In this document: piece after piece, positions 25,302 through 33,088 of the stretch | How positions within the stretch are numbered: the first letter of the stretch is position 1 | Layout: each line of letters starts with the position of its first letter | NCBI RefSeq assembly: GCF_000829435.1 | Contig: NZ_JXRP01000018.1 | Span: 124,001-188,000, forward strand | Direction: 5' to 3' | Length of the DNA stretch: 64,000 nt | Source of the DNA: Jeotgalibacillus soli | GTDB taxonomy: Bacteria; Bacillota; Bacilli; Bacillales; Jeotgalibacillaceae | Made by a program: the position numbers and the translations under genes | The notes under the pieces: generated by a model | The model's database searches: none | Told to the model about the DNA's origin: nothing | Seen by the model: the letters and a program-made list of their open reading frames with translations, nothing else

Positions 25302-25344
25302 AAAAAGATTCCACTGGGTACAAAGGTGGAATCTTTTTTTCAGC
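25297..25344 (+). terminator. Strong terminator after rpe
   Basis: A long stem pairs 25297-25314 with 25327-25344 (CTGAAAAAAGATTCCAC against GTGGAATCTTTTTTTCAG, one base slipped), and the A and T tracts belong to the stem itself. It overlaps the rpe stop codon. This closes the coaBC-to-rpe run. Confidence 0.88.
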
Positions 25345-25380
25345 AAATAATTTAGTAAAACGATAAAAGGGTGTGATCGA

Positions 25381-26022
25381 TTGATTTATTTGGTTGGCGG
25401 AGCCGATGTGGATTTAAAATGGTTAAGAAGCCTCGATTCTCCTAAAGTTCAGTGGGTGGGTGTTGACAGAGGAGCAATAAGCATACTGAAAGCAGGATTG
25501 ATCCCTGATTATGCATTTGGTGATTTTGACTCAGTAACACAGGATGAGCGTCAGGAGATAAAACGAATCGTTAAGCACAACGTGGAAGAGGCAGCGTCCG
25601 AAAAAGATGAAACGGATATGGAGTTGGCGCTTAATTGGGCACTCACACAAAAGGATGAAATTAAGTTATGTGCTGTGACGGGTCAAAGGCTGGATCATTT
25701 CTTTGGAAACGTTCAGCTTCTCTTATCGGAAAGAGTGTTGCATAGTGGAGTGGTGGTAGAAATCATTGACAAGCAAAATCGTTTACGCTGCATGTTGCCA
25801 GGGAGCGAGCTGATCCCAACAGATGACCAATTTCCTTATTTCTCTATTATCCCAATGACGCCAAAGGTAGAGGGTCTATCCATTGACGGTGTGAAATATC
25901 CATTGGTTAAAGCTGATGTATACATAGGAAATACATTGACGATAAGCAACGAAATTACAGTAGAAAAAGCGTCTATTTCATTCGAAACCGGCATAATAAT
26001 GATCATAAGAAGCAAGGATTAA
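25381..26022 (+). CDS. thiN: Thiamine pyrophosphokinase
   Basis: Converts thiamine to thiamine diphosphate. 213 aa. N-terminal DYAFGDFDS and a central KDETDMELAL motif carry the nucleotide and metal sites; TGQRLDHFFGNVQLL is the thiamine-binding signature. The start is TTG 25381 with an AAAGGGTG site seven bases upstream. Known as yloS in B. subtilis. There is no TPP riboswitch in the short leader. A gene-free stretch follows before spoVM. Confidence 0.95.
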   Translation: MIYLVGGADVDLKWLRSLDSPKVQWVGVDRGAISILKAGLIPDYAFGDFDSVTQDERQEIKRIVKHNVEEAASEKDETDMELALNWALTQKDEIKLCAVTGQRLDHFFGNVQLLLSERVLHSGVVVEIIDKQNRLRCMLPGSELIPTDDQFPYFSIIPMTPKVEGLSIDGVKYPLVKADVYIGNTLTISNEITVEKASISFETGIIMIIRSKD

Positions 26023-26359
26023 TAAAAGCTCCTTTGACTATTTAAACCAGGTCGGTATAAGGAGATTGGTGAGGAGATGTACTTTTCCGCAGCTATGCAA
26101 CCTGTGACTCGAGATTCTAGCCATGGAATCTGTATAAGCAAGAAACTTTTTGGTCATTTAGGTCCGGCAGGTAGTAGACAGGCTTTGCAGAGAACAATCT
26201 TTTCCGTTTCAGCAGACAAAACTTTAAGCTGTGGTGCTGGTTTAAAGTAGCTGAGAATTAATAAACGATTCCTTTCAATAAGCGTTTTTGGCTGTTCGGA
26301 CTTATGGCTTACTGTTGAAGTCTTTAGCAGTCAACCAATATAGAAACGGAGGAATTCGA
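26023..26359. other. Gene-poor region between thiN and spoVM
   Basis: 337 bases with no recognised gene. A 10-base perfect inverted repeat, TTTAAACCAG (26041-26050) against CTGGTTTAAA (26237-26246), encloses about 190 bases and can be extended by CTA/TAG. Within it lies a segment (about 26051-26117) resembling the tandem element at 26.83-27.04 kb, sharing ATTGGYGAGGAG. A small hairpin pairs AGATTC (26112-26117) with GAATCT (26126-26131). I see no terminator for thiN and no convincing sigma-E promoter for spoVM. Confidence 0.6.
26077..26250 (+). CDS. Possible 57-codon ORF of unknown function (doubtful)
   Basis: ATG 26077 to TAG 26250 gives a 57 aa peptide beginning MYFSAAMQPVTRDSS. AAGGAG lies 12 bases upstream and GAGGAG directly abuts the ATG, so ribosome spacing is poor. 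The beginning falls in the segment that resembles the repeat at 26.83 kb, whose copies have no start codon in this frame. No recognised domain, signal peptide or membrane segment. I consider it more likely non-coding than coding. Confidence 0.15.
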   Translation: MYFSAAMQPVTRDSSHGICISKKLFGHLGPAGSRQALQRTIFSVSADKTLSCGAGLK

Positions 26360-26443
26360 TTGAGGTTTTATACGATTAAACTACCAAGATTTCTCGGAGG
26401 GATTGTCAGAGCAATGCTGGGTGCTTTTAAAAAAGAAGTATAA
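26360..26443 (+). CDS. spoVM: Stage V sporulation protein M
   Basis: Tiny amphipathic peptide that recognises the convex forespore membrane and anchors SpoIVA at the base of the spore coat. Translation from TTG 26360 gives 27 residues, MRFYTIKLPRFLGGIVRAML followed by GAFKKEV, nearly identical to the 26-residue B. subtilis protein, with the important Pro9 conserved. ACGGAGG (26346-26352) lies seven bases before the TTG. Its place between thiN and convergent rpmB is the same as in B. subtilis. In that species it is expressed from sigma-E in the mother cell; I could not identify that promoter here. It proves the organism is a spore former by ancestry. Confidence 0.95.
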   Translation: MRFYTIKLPRFLGGIVRAMLGAFKKEV

Positions 26444-26447
26444 TAAT

Positions 26448-26497
26448 CATAATAAGAAGGGGAGCTGTCAGTTATGACAGCTCCCCTTCTTATTATG
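26448..26497. terminator. Bidirectional terminator between spoVM and rpmB
   Basis: A perfect 23-pair stem (26448-26470 with 26475-26497) has a four-base GTTA loop. The GC-rich core (GGGGAGCTGTCA) is flanked by AT-rich ends that give TTCTTATTATG on both strands. Lying between convergent genes, it should stop transcription from both. Confidence 0.9.
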
Positions 26498-26506
26498 TCA
26501 AATGCA

Positions 26507-26695
26507 TTAAACACGCTCAACTTTACCGGATTTTAATGCTCGTGCAGAAACCCATACGCGCTTTGGCTTACCATCAATAAGAATACGAACCTTTTGAAGG
26601 TTAGCGCCCCATGTACGCTTGCTTGCGTTCATAGCGTGAGAGCGAGCGTTGCCTGAACGAGTCTTACGACCAGTTACAACACACTGTTTCGCCAT
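26507..26695 (-). CDS. rpmB: 50S ribosomal protein L28
   Basis: 62 aa, [20 protein letters not shown]..., the full bacterial L28 with the conserved [12 protein letters not shown]. The first cysteine is kept but the partner Cys of zinc-binding L28 forms is absent, so this is the zinc-independent type (inference). The start complement at 26693-26695 is preceded by GGAGGGG. It is transcribed against its neighbours, as in B. subtilis. Confidence 0.98.
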   Translation of the reverse strand: MAKQCVVTGRKTRSGNARSHAMNASKRTWGANLQKVRILIDGKPKRVWVSARALKSGKVERV

Positions 26696-26833
26696 TTAAT
26701 TCCCCTCCTCACAAATGAAGCTGAAAACAATTTGTTTCAATCTTTCACTTAGTCATTTACACCCTTATTAACTTACCATACATCAATTTCATTTGCAATA
26801 ACTAAAACAATACCTATCAAGTTTTTTTACTTT

Positions 26834-27043
26834 ACATCTTAAAAGCTTTCTGAACCGCTTAGTTCCGACTGGCGTAAAAGGATTGGCGAGGAGGCGTTTT
26901 TTGCCACCACAGCCAAGCAGCTTACGACCCGAGGAACTGGTTCAGAAAGCTGGATAACATCTTAAAAGCTTTCTGAACCGCTTAGTTCCGACTGGCGTAA
27001 AAGGATTGGCGAGGAGGCGTTTTTTGCTACCACAGCCAAGCAG
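26834..27043. repeat. Tandem duplication: 87-base repeat, period 123, one mismatch
   Basis: Copy 1 is 26834-26920 and copy 2 is 26957-27043. They differ at one base only (C at 26905, T at 27028). The 36 bases after copy 1 (26921-26956), which supply the 3' half of its palindrome, are missing after copy 2, which runs straight into unrelated sequence beginning TAAGTAG. Such near identity in a non-coding region indicates a recent duplication or active homogenisation. Confidence 0.9.
26844..26951. repeat. Nested inverted-repeat (hairpin) element, complete copy
   Basis: All pairings nest toward one centre. AGCTTTCTGAACC (26844-26856) pairs with 26939-26951 (13 perfect pairs). AGTTCC (26861-26866) pairs with 26933-26938. 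GGCGTAA (26871-26877) pairs with 26922-26929 around one bulged A. TTGGC (26883-26887) pairs with 26912-26916. GGC (26893-26895) pairs with GCC (26903-26905) around a T-rich loop. The single base change in copy 2 turns a G-C of the innermost stem into G-U and so preserves it. It resembles a MITE, a REP-like element or a structured RNA; which is unknown. Confidence 0.8.
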
Positions 27044-27227
27044 TAAGTAGTTTTTCAAAGAGTATACTTAAACAAGAGCCGTTTAGCTCATGATCCAGCC
27101 GAATAAAGTCCATACTAATGAAAAATATACATATGACGATGGGTCCTTTTCCGGTTTAGCTTTCAAAAAGCTAAATGTTATAGTAAAATGTCTTTAGCCA
27201 AGACAGTATCCAAAGGGGGAGTAAGGC

Positions 27228-27590
27228 ATGTCAATAGAATTAACAACAAAGTTTGGACAAATTGATATTTCTAATGAAGTTATTGCAATGATTGCGGGTG
27301 GCGCAGCTATCGAATGCTACGGTATTGTTGGCATGGCGTCCAAGCATCAAATCAGGGATGGGCTGACTGACATCCTTCGCCGTGAAAATTTCACACGTGG
27401 AGTGATTGTGCGCCAGGTAGAAGATGAGGTCTCCATCGACATGTACATTATTGTCAGCTTTGGAACCAAAATTTCTGAAGTGGCTCACAATGTACAATCA
27501 AAAGTGAAGTATACGTTGGACAAAACTGTCGGGCTGTCAGTAGAGTCCGTCAATATATATGTTCAAGGAGTTCGTGTAACGAACCCGTAA
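27228..27590 (+). CDS. yloU: Asp23/Gls24 family protein (YloU-like)
   Basis: 120 aa, single Asp23 domain (DUF322), with typical GIVGMASK, VSIDMYIIVSFGTKISEVAHNVQ and VNIYVQGVRV segments. Family members are associated with the cell envelope or stress, and in Firmicutes one is regularly encoded just before fakA, as here (15-base gap). ATG 27228 follows AAAGGGGGAG. Molecular role not established. Confidence 0.92.
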   Translation: MSIELTTKFGQIDISNEVIAMIAGGAAIECYGIVGMASKHQIRDGLTDILRRENFTRGVIVRQVEDEVSIDMYIIVSFGTKISEVAHNVQSKVKYTLDKTVGLSVESVNIYVQGVRVTNP

Positions 27591-27605
27591 TGAGGAGGAA
27601 AGTTT

Positions 27606-29285
27606 GTGTCAATTACAGCATTAGGTGGTAGACGATTTGCCGAAATGGTGATGCAAGGGGCAACTAATTTGTCCAACAACGCTGAGACAGTCGATGCCTT
27701 AAACGTTTTTCCAGTACCAGATGGTGATACTGGTACCAATATGAACCTGTCAATGTCTTCAGGTTCCAAAGAAGTAAAAGCAAACACTCAAGATCACTTA
27801 GGCAAAGTGGCAGCAGCGCTTTCTAAAGGGCTGCTAATGGGTGCGCGTGGAAATTCAGGTGTCATTTTATCTCAGCTCTTTCGCGGATTCGGTAAAGCAG
27901 TCGAGGAAAAAAATGTATTAAATGCGGAAGAATTTGCCCATGCCTTAGAGGCGGGCGTTGAATCTGCTTATAAAGCTGTCATGAAGCCTGTTGAGGGTAC
28001 AATCTTAACAGTTGCAAAAGATGCAGCAAAAAAAGCTGTTCAGGTTGCACAAACAGAAAAAGATCTAGTTGTGTTGATGCAGGAGATCGTAGCGGAAGCA
28101 AATGCTTCTCTGAAAAGAACGCCGGATCTTTTGCCTGTCCTTAAAGAGGTAGGCGTGGTTGATAGTGGCGGGCAAGGTCTCGTATATGTTTATGAAGGTT
28201 TTTTAGCAGAATTAAAAGGTGAAAAGATCTCAGATGCTCCTGTCAGTCCATCGATGGAGGATCTTGTCAGTGCTGAGCATCACATTGGAGTACAAGGTTT
28301 TATGAACACAGAAGATATCGAGTTTGGATATTGTACAGAATTCATGGTGAAGCTTGAAGAGAAAAAGACGGCTGATCGTCCTTTTGATGAGACGGCCTTC
28401 CGCAATGAGCTAAGTGAATTTGGTGATTCCCTTCTTGTTATTTCTGACGATGAGGTTGCAAAAGTGCATATTCATACAGAACAGCCTGGTGAAGCTCTCT
28501 CATACGGTCAGCAATATGGTAGCCTAATTAAAATCAAGATTGAGAATATGAGAGAGCAGCATTCAGAAATCGTGGGAAGCGAGCATCGAGCTCCTTCGAA
28601 AAAAGAATCCCAATCACCGAAGGAAAAGCAACCATATGCTATCATTACGGTTTCAATGGGTGACGGTATTGCGGATTTATTTAAAAGTATTGGTGCCACA
28701 AACGTAATTGAAGGTGGTCAGACGATGAATCCGAGCACAGAGGATATCGTTAAAGCAATTAAAGAGGCCAATGCAGAAAAAGTCATTATCTTACCTAATA
28801 ATAAAAATATTATTATGGCTGCAGAACAGGCAGCTGAAGTTGTTGAAATGGATGCTGTTGTAGTTCCTTCAAAGACTGTTCCTCAAGGGATGGCTGCCAT
28901 CCTTGCATTTAATCCAACAGCTGACCTTATACGGAATCAGCAAGGGATGAAAGCAGCACTGGAACATGTGAAGACGGGTCAAGTGACGTTCGCTGTTCGA
29001 GATACATCGATTGACGGTGTGTCAATTTCCAAAGATGATCATATGGGAATAGCTGACGGTAAAATTGTCGTAAGTGAAAAGGATCGTTTAACATCTGTCA
29101 AAAAGTTATTGACTCATCTCTTGGATGAAGATGCAGAAATTATTACGATTCTTTACGGTGAAGACAGTATCCCTGAAGAAGTAAAACAGATTGAAGCGTT
29201 TATTGAAGAAGAATTTAATGAGATTGAGGTAGAAATCCATAATGGGAAACAGCCTCTTTATTCATATATATTTGCCATTGAGTAG
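27606..29285 (+). CDS. fakA: Fatty acid kinase FakA / DAK-domain protein (YloV)
   Basis: 559 aa. The N-terminal DhaL-like kinase domain has DALNVFPVPDGDTGTNMNLS (about 30-49), with the Mg-ATP-binding Asp residues, and GARGNSGVILSQLF. The C-terminal part has the linker and FakA-type domain (GDGIADLFKSIGA, NNKNIIMAAEQA). It phosphorylates fatty acids bound to a DegV-type FakB; no fakB is in the window. The start is GTG 27606 after GAGGAGG. It feeds acyl-phosphate to PlsX/PlsY, so the lipid genes at 33-36 kb are functional partners. Confidence 0.93.
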   Translation: MSITALGGRRFAEMVMQGATNLSNNAETVDALNVFPVPDGDTGTNMNLSMSSGSKEVKANTQDHLGKVAAALSKGLLMGARGNSGVILSQLFRGFGKAVEEKNVLNAEEFAHALEAGVESAYKAVMKPVEGTILTVAKDAAKKAVQVAQTEKDLVVLMQEIVAEANASLKRTPDLLPVLKEVGVVDSGGQGLVYVYEGFLAELKGEKISDAPVSPSMEDLVSAEHHIGVQGFMNTEDIEFGYCTEFMVKLEEKKTADRPFDETAFRNELSEFGDSLLVISDDEVAKVHIHTEQPGEALSYGQQYGSLIKIKIENMREQHSEIVGSEHRAPSKKESQSPKEKQPYAIITVSMGDGIADLFKSIGATNVIEGGQTMNPSTEDIVKAIKEANAEKVIILPNNKNIIMAAEQAAEVVEMDAVVVPSKTVPQGMAAILAFNPTADLIRNQQGMKAALEHVKTGQVTFAVRDTSIDGVSISKDDHMGIADGKIVVSEKDRLTSVKKLLTHLLDEDAEIITILYGEDSIPEEVKQIEAFIEEEFNEIEVEIHNGKQPLYSYIFAIE

Positions 29286-29316
29286 ATCGTGTTATTGTAA
29301 TTGAATGGTAAAAAAG

Positions 29317-29353
29317 AGAAAATAGAAGGGTAGCTGCCCTTCTATTTTCTATG
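29317..29353 (+). terminator. Terminator after fakA
   Basis: A 14-pair perfect stem, AGAAAATAGAAGGG (29317-29330) with 29337-29350, has a six-base loop. T-rich bases form the 3' arm rather than following it. Confidence 0.8.
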
Positions 29354-29396
29354 TCGTTAATGAAATGGGCAAGAAGATCATAGGTAGGTGTGAATA

Positions 29397-30059
29397 ATGA
29401 AATATAAAAGTGTATTTGATATTATTGGACCCGTAATGATAGGTCCGTCATCTTCTCATACGGCTGGAGCAGCTAGGATTGGGAAAATGGCCCGTGAACT
29501 TTTTGGGCGTGAGCCAAAATGGGCGAATATTTCATTTTATGGTTCATTTGCTAAAACCTATAAAGGACATGGAACGGATGTAGCAATGATTGGCGGAATC
29601 ATGAACTTTGAAACGGATGATGAACGAATTATAAAAGCATTTGATTATGCGCGTGAAAAAGGAATAAAAATTCGAATAAGAGTAGAAGATGCGATAACCG
29701 ATCATCCAAACACAGCAAGAATTAAAATAGGCGATGACGATGGTGAGACTGAACTAGTGGGGATCTCTATCGGTGGAGGGAAAATTGAAATTGTAGAATT
29801 AAATGGATTTGAATTAAAGCTGTCTGGCCATCATCCGGCTATTCTCGTTGTACACGATGATCGTTTTGGTGCCATCGCAGCCGTTTCGAATTTACTTGCA
29901 AAGCACCATATTAATATTGGTCATATGGACGTTTCGAGGAAAGACATTGGAAAAATAGCATTAATGACGATTGAAGTGGATCAAACAGTAGATGAGGCTG
30001 TGATAAATGAATTACAGCAGCTCCCTCAAATTACTCAAGTTACAAGAATTGCTGAATAA
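29397..30059 (+). CDS. sdaAB: L-serine dehydratase, iron-sulphur-dependent, beta subunit
   Basis: 220 aa regulatory/beta subunit of the two-chain L-serine deaminase (serine to pyruvate and ammonia). The N-terminal half has DIIGPVMIGPSSSHTAGAARIG, the family signature, and the C-terminal ACT domain begins near PAILVVHDDRFGAIAAVSNLL. ATG 29397 is preceded by AGGTAGGTG. sdaAA follows after 66 bases. Confidence 0.96.
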   Translation: MKYKSVFDIIGPVMIGPSSSHTAGAARIGKMARELFGREPKWANISFYGSFAKTYKGHGTDVAMIGGIMNFETDDERIIKAFDYAREKGIKIRIRVEDAITDHPNTARIKIGDDDGETELVGISIGGGKIEIVELNGFELKLSGHHPAILVVHDDRFGAIAAVSNLLAKHHINIGHMDVSRKDIGKIALMTIEVDQTVDEAVINELQQLPQITQVTRIAE

Positions 30060-30125
30060 TACATTGATGTGATAATGCTTATGCTCTTGCAGTATATACA
30101 ATGATGAAAAAAAGGAGGGTTTCAC

Positions 30126-31007
30126 ATGTTTCGAAACGCAGCAGAGCTAGTGGAACTTGCTGAAAGCCAAAATAAAAAAATATCAGATATAATGATTGAA
30201 CAAGAAATGACTGTGACTAAACGTTCTAAAGAAGATGTACTGGCACAAATGGAACGAAATTTAGTCGTAATGGAAGAAGCTGTGGACAGAGGGCTAAAAG
30301 GCGTTAGGTCGCATTCAGGTTTAACTGGTGGAGATGCCGTGCTCCTGCAAAAATACATACAGTCTGGAAGATCTCTATCTGGAGAACTCCTGCTGGATGC
30401 AGTAAGTAAAGCTGTAGCCACAAATGAAGTGAATGCAGCAATGGGAACGATATGTGCAACGCCGACTGCTGGCTCAGCTGGTGTAGTACCTGGAACTCTA
30501 TTTGCTGTTCAACACAAACTTAATCCAACAAGGGAAGAGAAACTCCGCTTTCTGTTTACATCAGGAGCTTTTGGTTTCGTTGTAGCGAATAATGCATCGA
30601 TTTCAGGAGCAGCTGGAGGCTGTCAAGCGGAGGTAGGTTCTGCATCTGGAATGGCTGCAGCAGCTATTGTCGAAATGGCAGGAGGTACACCCGCTCAATC
30701 GGCTGAAGCAATGGCCATCACACTAAAGAATATGCTCGGGTTAGTGTGTGATCCTGTTGCCGGATTAGTTGAGGTTCCTTGTGTGAAACGAAATGCGATG
30801 GGAGCAGCCAATGCCATGGTTGCTGCAGATATGGCCTTAGCTGGAATCACGAGTCGTATCCCATGTGATGAAGTAATTGATGCGATGTATCGAATCGGAC
30901 AAACGATGCCGGTAGCCCTAAGAGAGACTGGACAAGGTGGATTAGCTGCTACACCAACCGGTCGTGAACTGGAGGCGAAGATTTTTGGATTCGCGCTTGA
31001 TAAATAA
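30126..31007 (+). CDS. sdaAA: L-serine dehydratase, iron-sulphur-dependent, alpha subunit
   Basis: 293 aa catalytic chain carrying an oxygen-sensitive [4Fe-4S] cluster. The conserved Cys-containing segments TICATPTAGSAG, GAAGGCQAEVGSA and LVCDPVAGLVEVPCVKRN supply the expected ligands. AAAGGAGGG lies 9 bases upstream of ATG 30126. Its 3' end overlaps the proposed recG start by 23 bases. Confidence 0.96.
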   Translation: MFRNAAELVELAESQNKKISDIMIEQEMTVTKRSKEDVLAQMERNLVVMEEAVDRGLKGVRSHSGLTGGDAVLLQKYIQSGRSLSGELLLDAVSKAVATNEVNAAMGTICATPTAGSAGVVPGTLFAVQHKLNPTREEKLRFLFTSGAFGFVVANNASISGAAGGCQAEVGSASGMAAAAIVEMAGGTPAQSAEAMAITLKNMLGLVCDPVAGLVEVPCVKRNAMGAANAMVAADMALAGITSRIPCDEVIDAMYRIGQTMPVALRETGQGGLAATPTGRELEAKIFGFALDK

Positions 31008-33054
31008 AGCAAATCCATTGAAAGAAACGGTTCAGTTGTTAAAAGGTGTTGGAGAAGAAACTGTACAGCAGCTTGAGGCAATGGGAATCGTTTTAATCGA
31101 AGATCTTATAAACTATTTACCTTACCGGTACGATGATTTTAGATTAAAAGATTTGTCTGAGGCCGCACATGAGGAAAGGGTGACGATCGAAGGGCGTGTT
31201 CACAGTGAACCAGCTTTGCAATTTTTCGGAAAGAAAAAATCCAGACTCACTGTCAGGCTTTTAGCAGGACCTCATGCAGTAAAAGTTACTTTTTTTAACC
31301 AACCATATTTAAAAAAGCAGCTTAATTTAAATGACATTATCACAGTAACAGGTAAATGGGATCGTCATCGTCAAATCGTTACTGCTCAAACATACAAGCT
31401 TGGTCCGCAGCAAGGTGTGGAAGAGTTCACGCCGGTTTATCCCTTGAAAGGTTCAATGACAAATCGAACGCTGCAAAAAATGATAAAGCAAGCGTTACAG
31501 CTCTGTAAAGGGATTATAATTGATCCCTTGCCAGAAGAGCTGATTGTGCAATATCGATTGATGAATCGGCAGGCTGCGTTAGAAGCAATGCATTTCCCTT
31601 CAAATCCTGAGGATATGAAGCAAGCGAGACGTCGATTTGTCTATGAAGAGTTTTTTTATTTTCAATTAAAGATGCAGGCGCTGCGTAAGTTTGAGCGCGA
31701 ACAGTCAAAGGGAATATCAATTAAGTACAACAAAGACGATGTTACAGGGTTTATTAAGCGTTTGCCTTTTCCCTTGACAAAAGCACAGCAGCGGGTTATG
31801 GACGAGATTTTTACCGATATGTTGTCGCCTAACCGGATGAATAGGCTTCTGCAGGGGGATGTGGGCTCTGGTAAAACAGTGGTTGCTGCGATTGCATTGT
31901 ATGGCGCTATAACGGCGGGTTATCAAGGAGCGCTTATGGTTCCCACAGAGATTTTGGCAGAACAGCATGCAGAGTCTCTAAATGAGCTCTTTGCTCCAAT
32001 CGGTATTACAGTCGCTCTATTAACCAGTTCAGTTAAAGGGAAAAAACGGACTTTATTGCTGGAGAAACTAAAAGCAGGTGAGATTAATATTATGATCGGT
32101 ACACATGCGCTAATCCAGGATGAAGTTGACTTTCAACAGCTGGGTCTTGTTATTACGGACGAACAGCATCGTTTTGGCGTAAATCAACGAAGGGTGCTCC
32201 GAGAAAAAGGGGAAAACCCTGATGTATTATTTATGACAGCCACGCCGATTCCGCGTACATTAGCCATTACCGTTTTCGGGGAAATGGACGTATCCATTAT
32301 TGATGAAATGCCTGCAGGAAGAAAGCCGATTGAAACCTACTGGGCAAAAGAAAACATGCTTGATCGTATCTTGGCGTTTATGGAGAAAGAGCTTGTTGCT
32401 GGCAGACAGGCGTATGTTATATGTCCTCTCATAGAAGAATCAGATAAGCTTGATGTTCAAAATGCAATTGATGTTCATATGCAGCTTGAACAGTATTTTT
32501 CGGGCAGGTTTAGTGTTGGTCTAATGCATGGGCGACTGCATTCGGATGATAAAGAAGCCGTAATGAAACAGTTTAGTGAAAATAAACACCAGGTGCTCGT
32601 TTCGACGACAGTTGTTGAAGTAGGAGTAAATGTGCCAAATGCTTCTCTTATGGTTATATATGATGCAGAACGTTTTGGTCTATCTCAGCTCCACCAGCTA
32701 AGAGGACGTGTAGGGCGTGGCAGCGATCAATCCTATTGTATATTGCTTGCAGAACCGAAAAACGAAGTAGGGAAAGAACGAATGAAGATAATGACCGAAA
32801 CAAATGATGGTTTTGTTCTAAGTGAAAAGGATTTAGAGCTTCGAGGCCCCGGAGATTTTTTTGGCCGCAAACAAAGTGGGCTTCCTGAATTCCGCGTAGC
32901 TGACATGGTCCATGATTATCGTGCGCTTGAAGTAGCAAGAGATGATGCTCATAAGCTGATTGAAAGACTTGAATTTTGGAATGATGCTCGGTTTGAACCT
33001 CTGCGTTCCTACTTAATGGAAGAAGGAATTTTAAGTGGAGGAAAGCTTGATTAG
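30985..33054 (+). CDS. recG: ATP-dependent DNA helicase RecG
   Basis: Branch-migration helicase acting at stalled forks and Holliday junctions. About 689 aa. The N-terminal wedge/OB domain contains NYLPYRYDDF; Walker A is GDVGSGKT (residues 291-298 from this start), the DEQH box reads TDEQHRFG, and QLRGRVGRG is motif VI. The start is uncertain. TTG 30985 lies nine bases after GGAGG (30971-30975); alternatives are GTG 30964 and TTG 30997. The overlap with sdaAA suggests co-transcription. Confidence 0.96.
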   Translation: MDSRLINKANPLKETVQLLKGVGEETVQQLEAMGIVLIEDLINYLPYRYDDFRLKDLSEAAHEERVTIEGRVHSEPALQFFGKKKSRLTVRLLAGPHAVKVTFFNQPYLKKQLNLNDIITVTGKWDRHRQIVTAQTYKLGPQQGVEEFTPVYPLKGSMTNRTLQKMIKQALQLCKGIIIDPLPEELIVQYRLMNRQAALEAMHFPSNPEDMKQARRRFVYEEFFYFQLKMQALRKFEREQSKGISIKYNKDDVTGFIKRLPFPLTKAQQRVMDEIFTDMLSPNRMNRLLQGDVGSGKTVVAAIALYGAITAGYQGALMVPTEILAEQHAESLNELFAPIGITVALLTSSVKGKKRTLLLEKLKAGEINIMIGTHALIQDEVDFQQLGLVITDEQHRFGVNQRRVLREKGENPDVLFMTATPIPRTLAITVFGEMDVSIIDEMPAGRKPIETYWAKENMLDRILAFMEKELVAGRQAYVICPLIEESDKLDVQNAIDVHMQLEQYFSGRFSVGLMHGRLHSDDKEAVMKQFSENKHQVLVSTTVVEVGVNVPNASLMVIYDAERFGLSQLHQLRGRVGRGSDQSYCILLAEPKNEVGKERMKIMTETNDGFVLSEKDLELRGPGDFFGRKQSGLPEFRVADMVHDYRALEVARDDAHKLIERLEFWNDARFEPLRSYLMEEGILSGGKLD

Positions 33055-33088
33055 ACAGGATGCCATTTGCATTCTGTCCTCTTTCTTT
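33054..33088 (+). terminator. Terminator after recG
   Basis: GACAGGATGC (33054-33063) pairs with GCATTCTGTC (33069-33078), ten pairs with one G-U and a five-base loop, followed by CTCTTTCTTT. It overlaps the -35 element of the fapR promoter. Confidence 0.8.

Larger units (their letters stand above)
26696..27227. other. Intergenic region between rpmB and the asp23-like gene, holding a duplicated palindromic element
   Basis: 532 bases without a gene. 26696-26830 is the AT-rich leader of rpmB (minus strand). 26834-27043 holds an 87-base sequence repeated with 123-base period (see separate entries). 27044-27227 is the leader of the next gene, with a 9-pair inverted repeat TTTAGCTTT/AAAGCTAAA (27155-27163, 27167-27175). 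A weak promoter candidate there reads TTTCAA (27161-27166), 17 bases, TAAAAT (27184-27189). Confidence 0.75.

Noticed and set aside
26023-26250. TPP, cobalamin or other known riboswitch between thiN and spoVM
   Set aside because: None of the conserved core sequences I know for TPP, cobalamin, SAM, FMN, lysine, glycine or M-box elements are present in order, and it lies downstream rather than upstream of thiN.
26260-26345. Sigma-E promoter of spoVM
   Set aside because: The nearest candidate (CAATATAG at about 26334) would put the start on the ribosome site and has no fitting -35.
26834-27043. Tandem repeat as a CRISPR array
   Set aside because: Only two copies, 87-base repeat with 36-base gap and a palindrome extending into the gap; no cas gene in the window.
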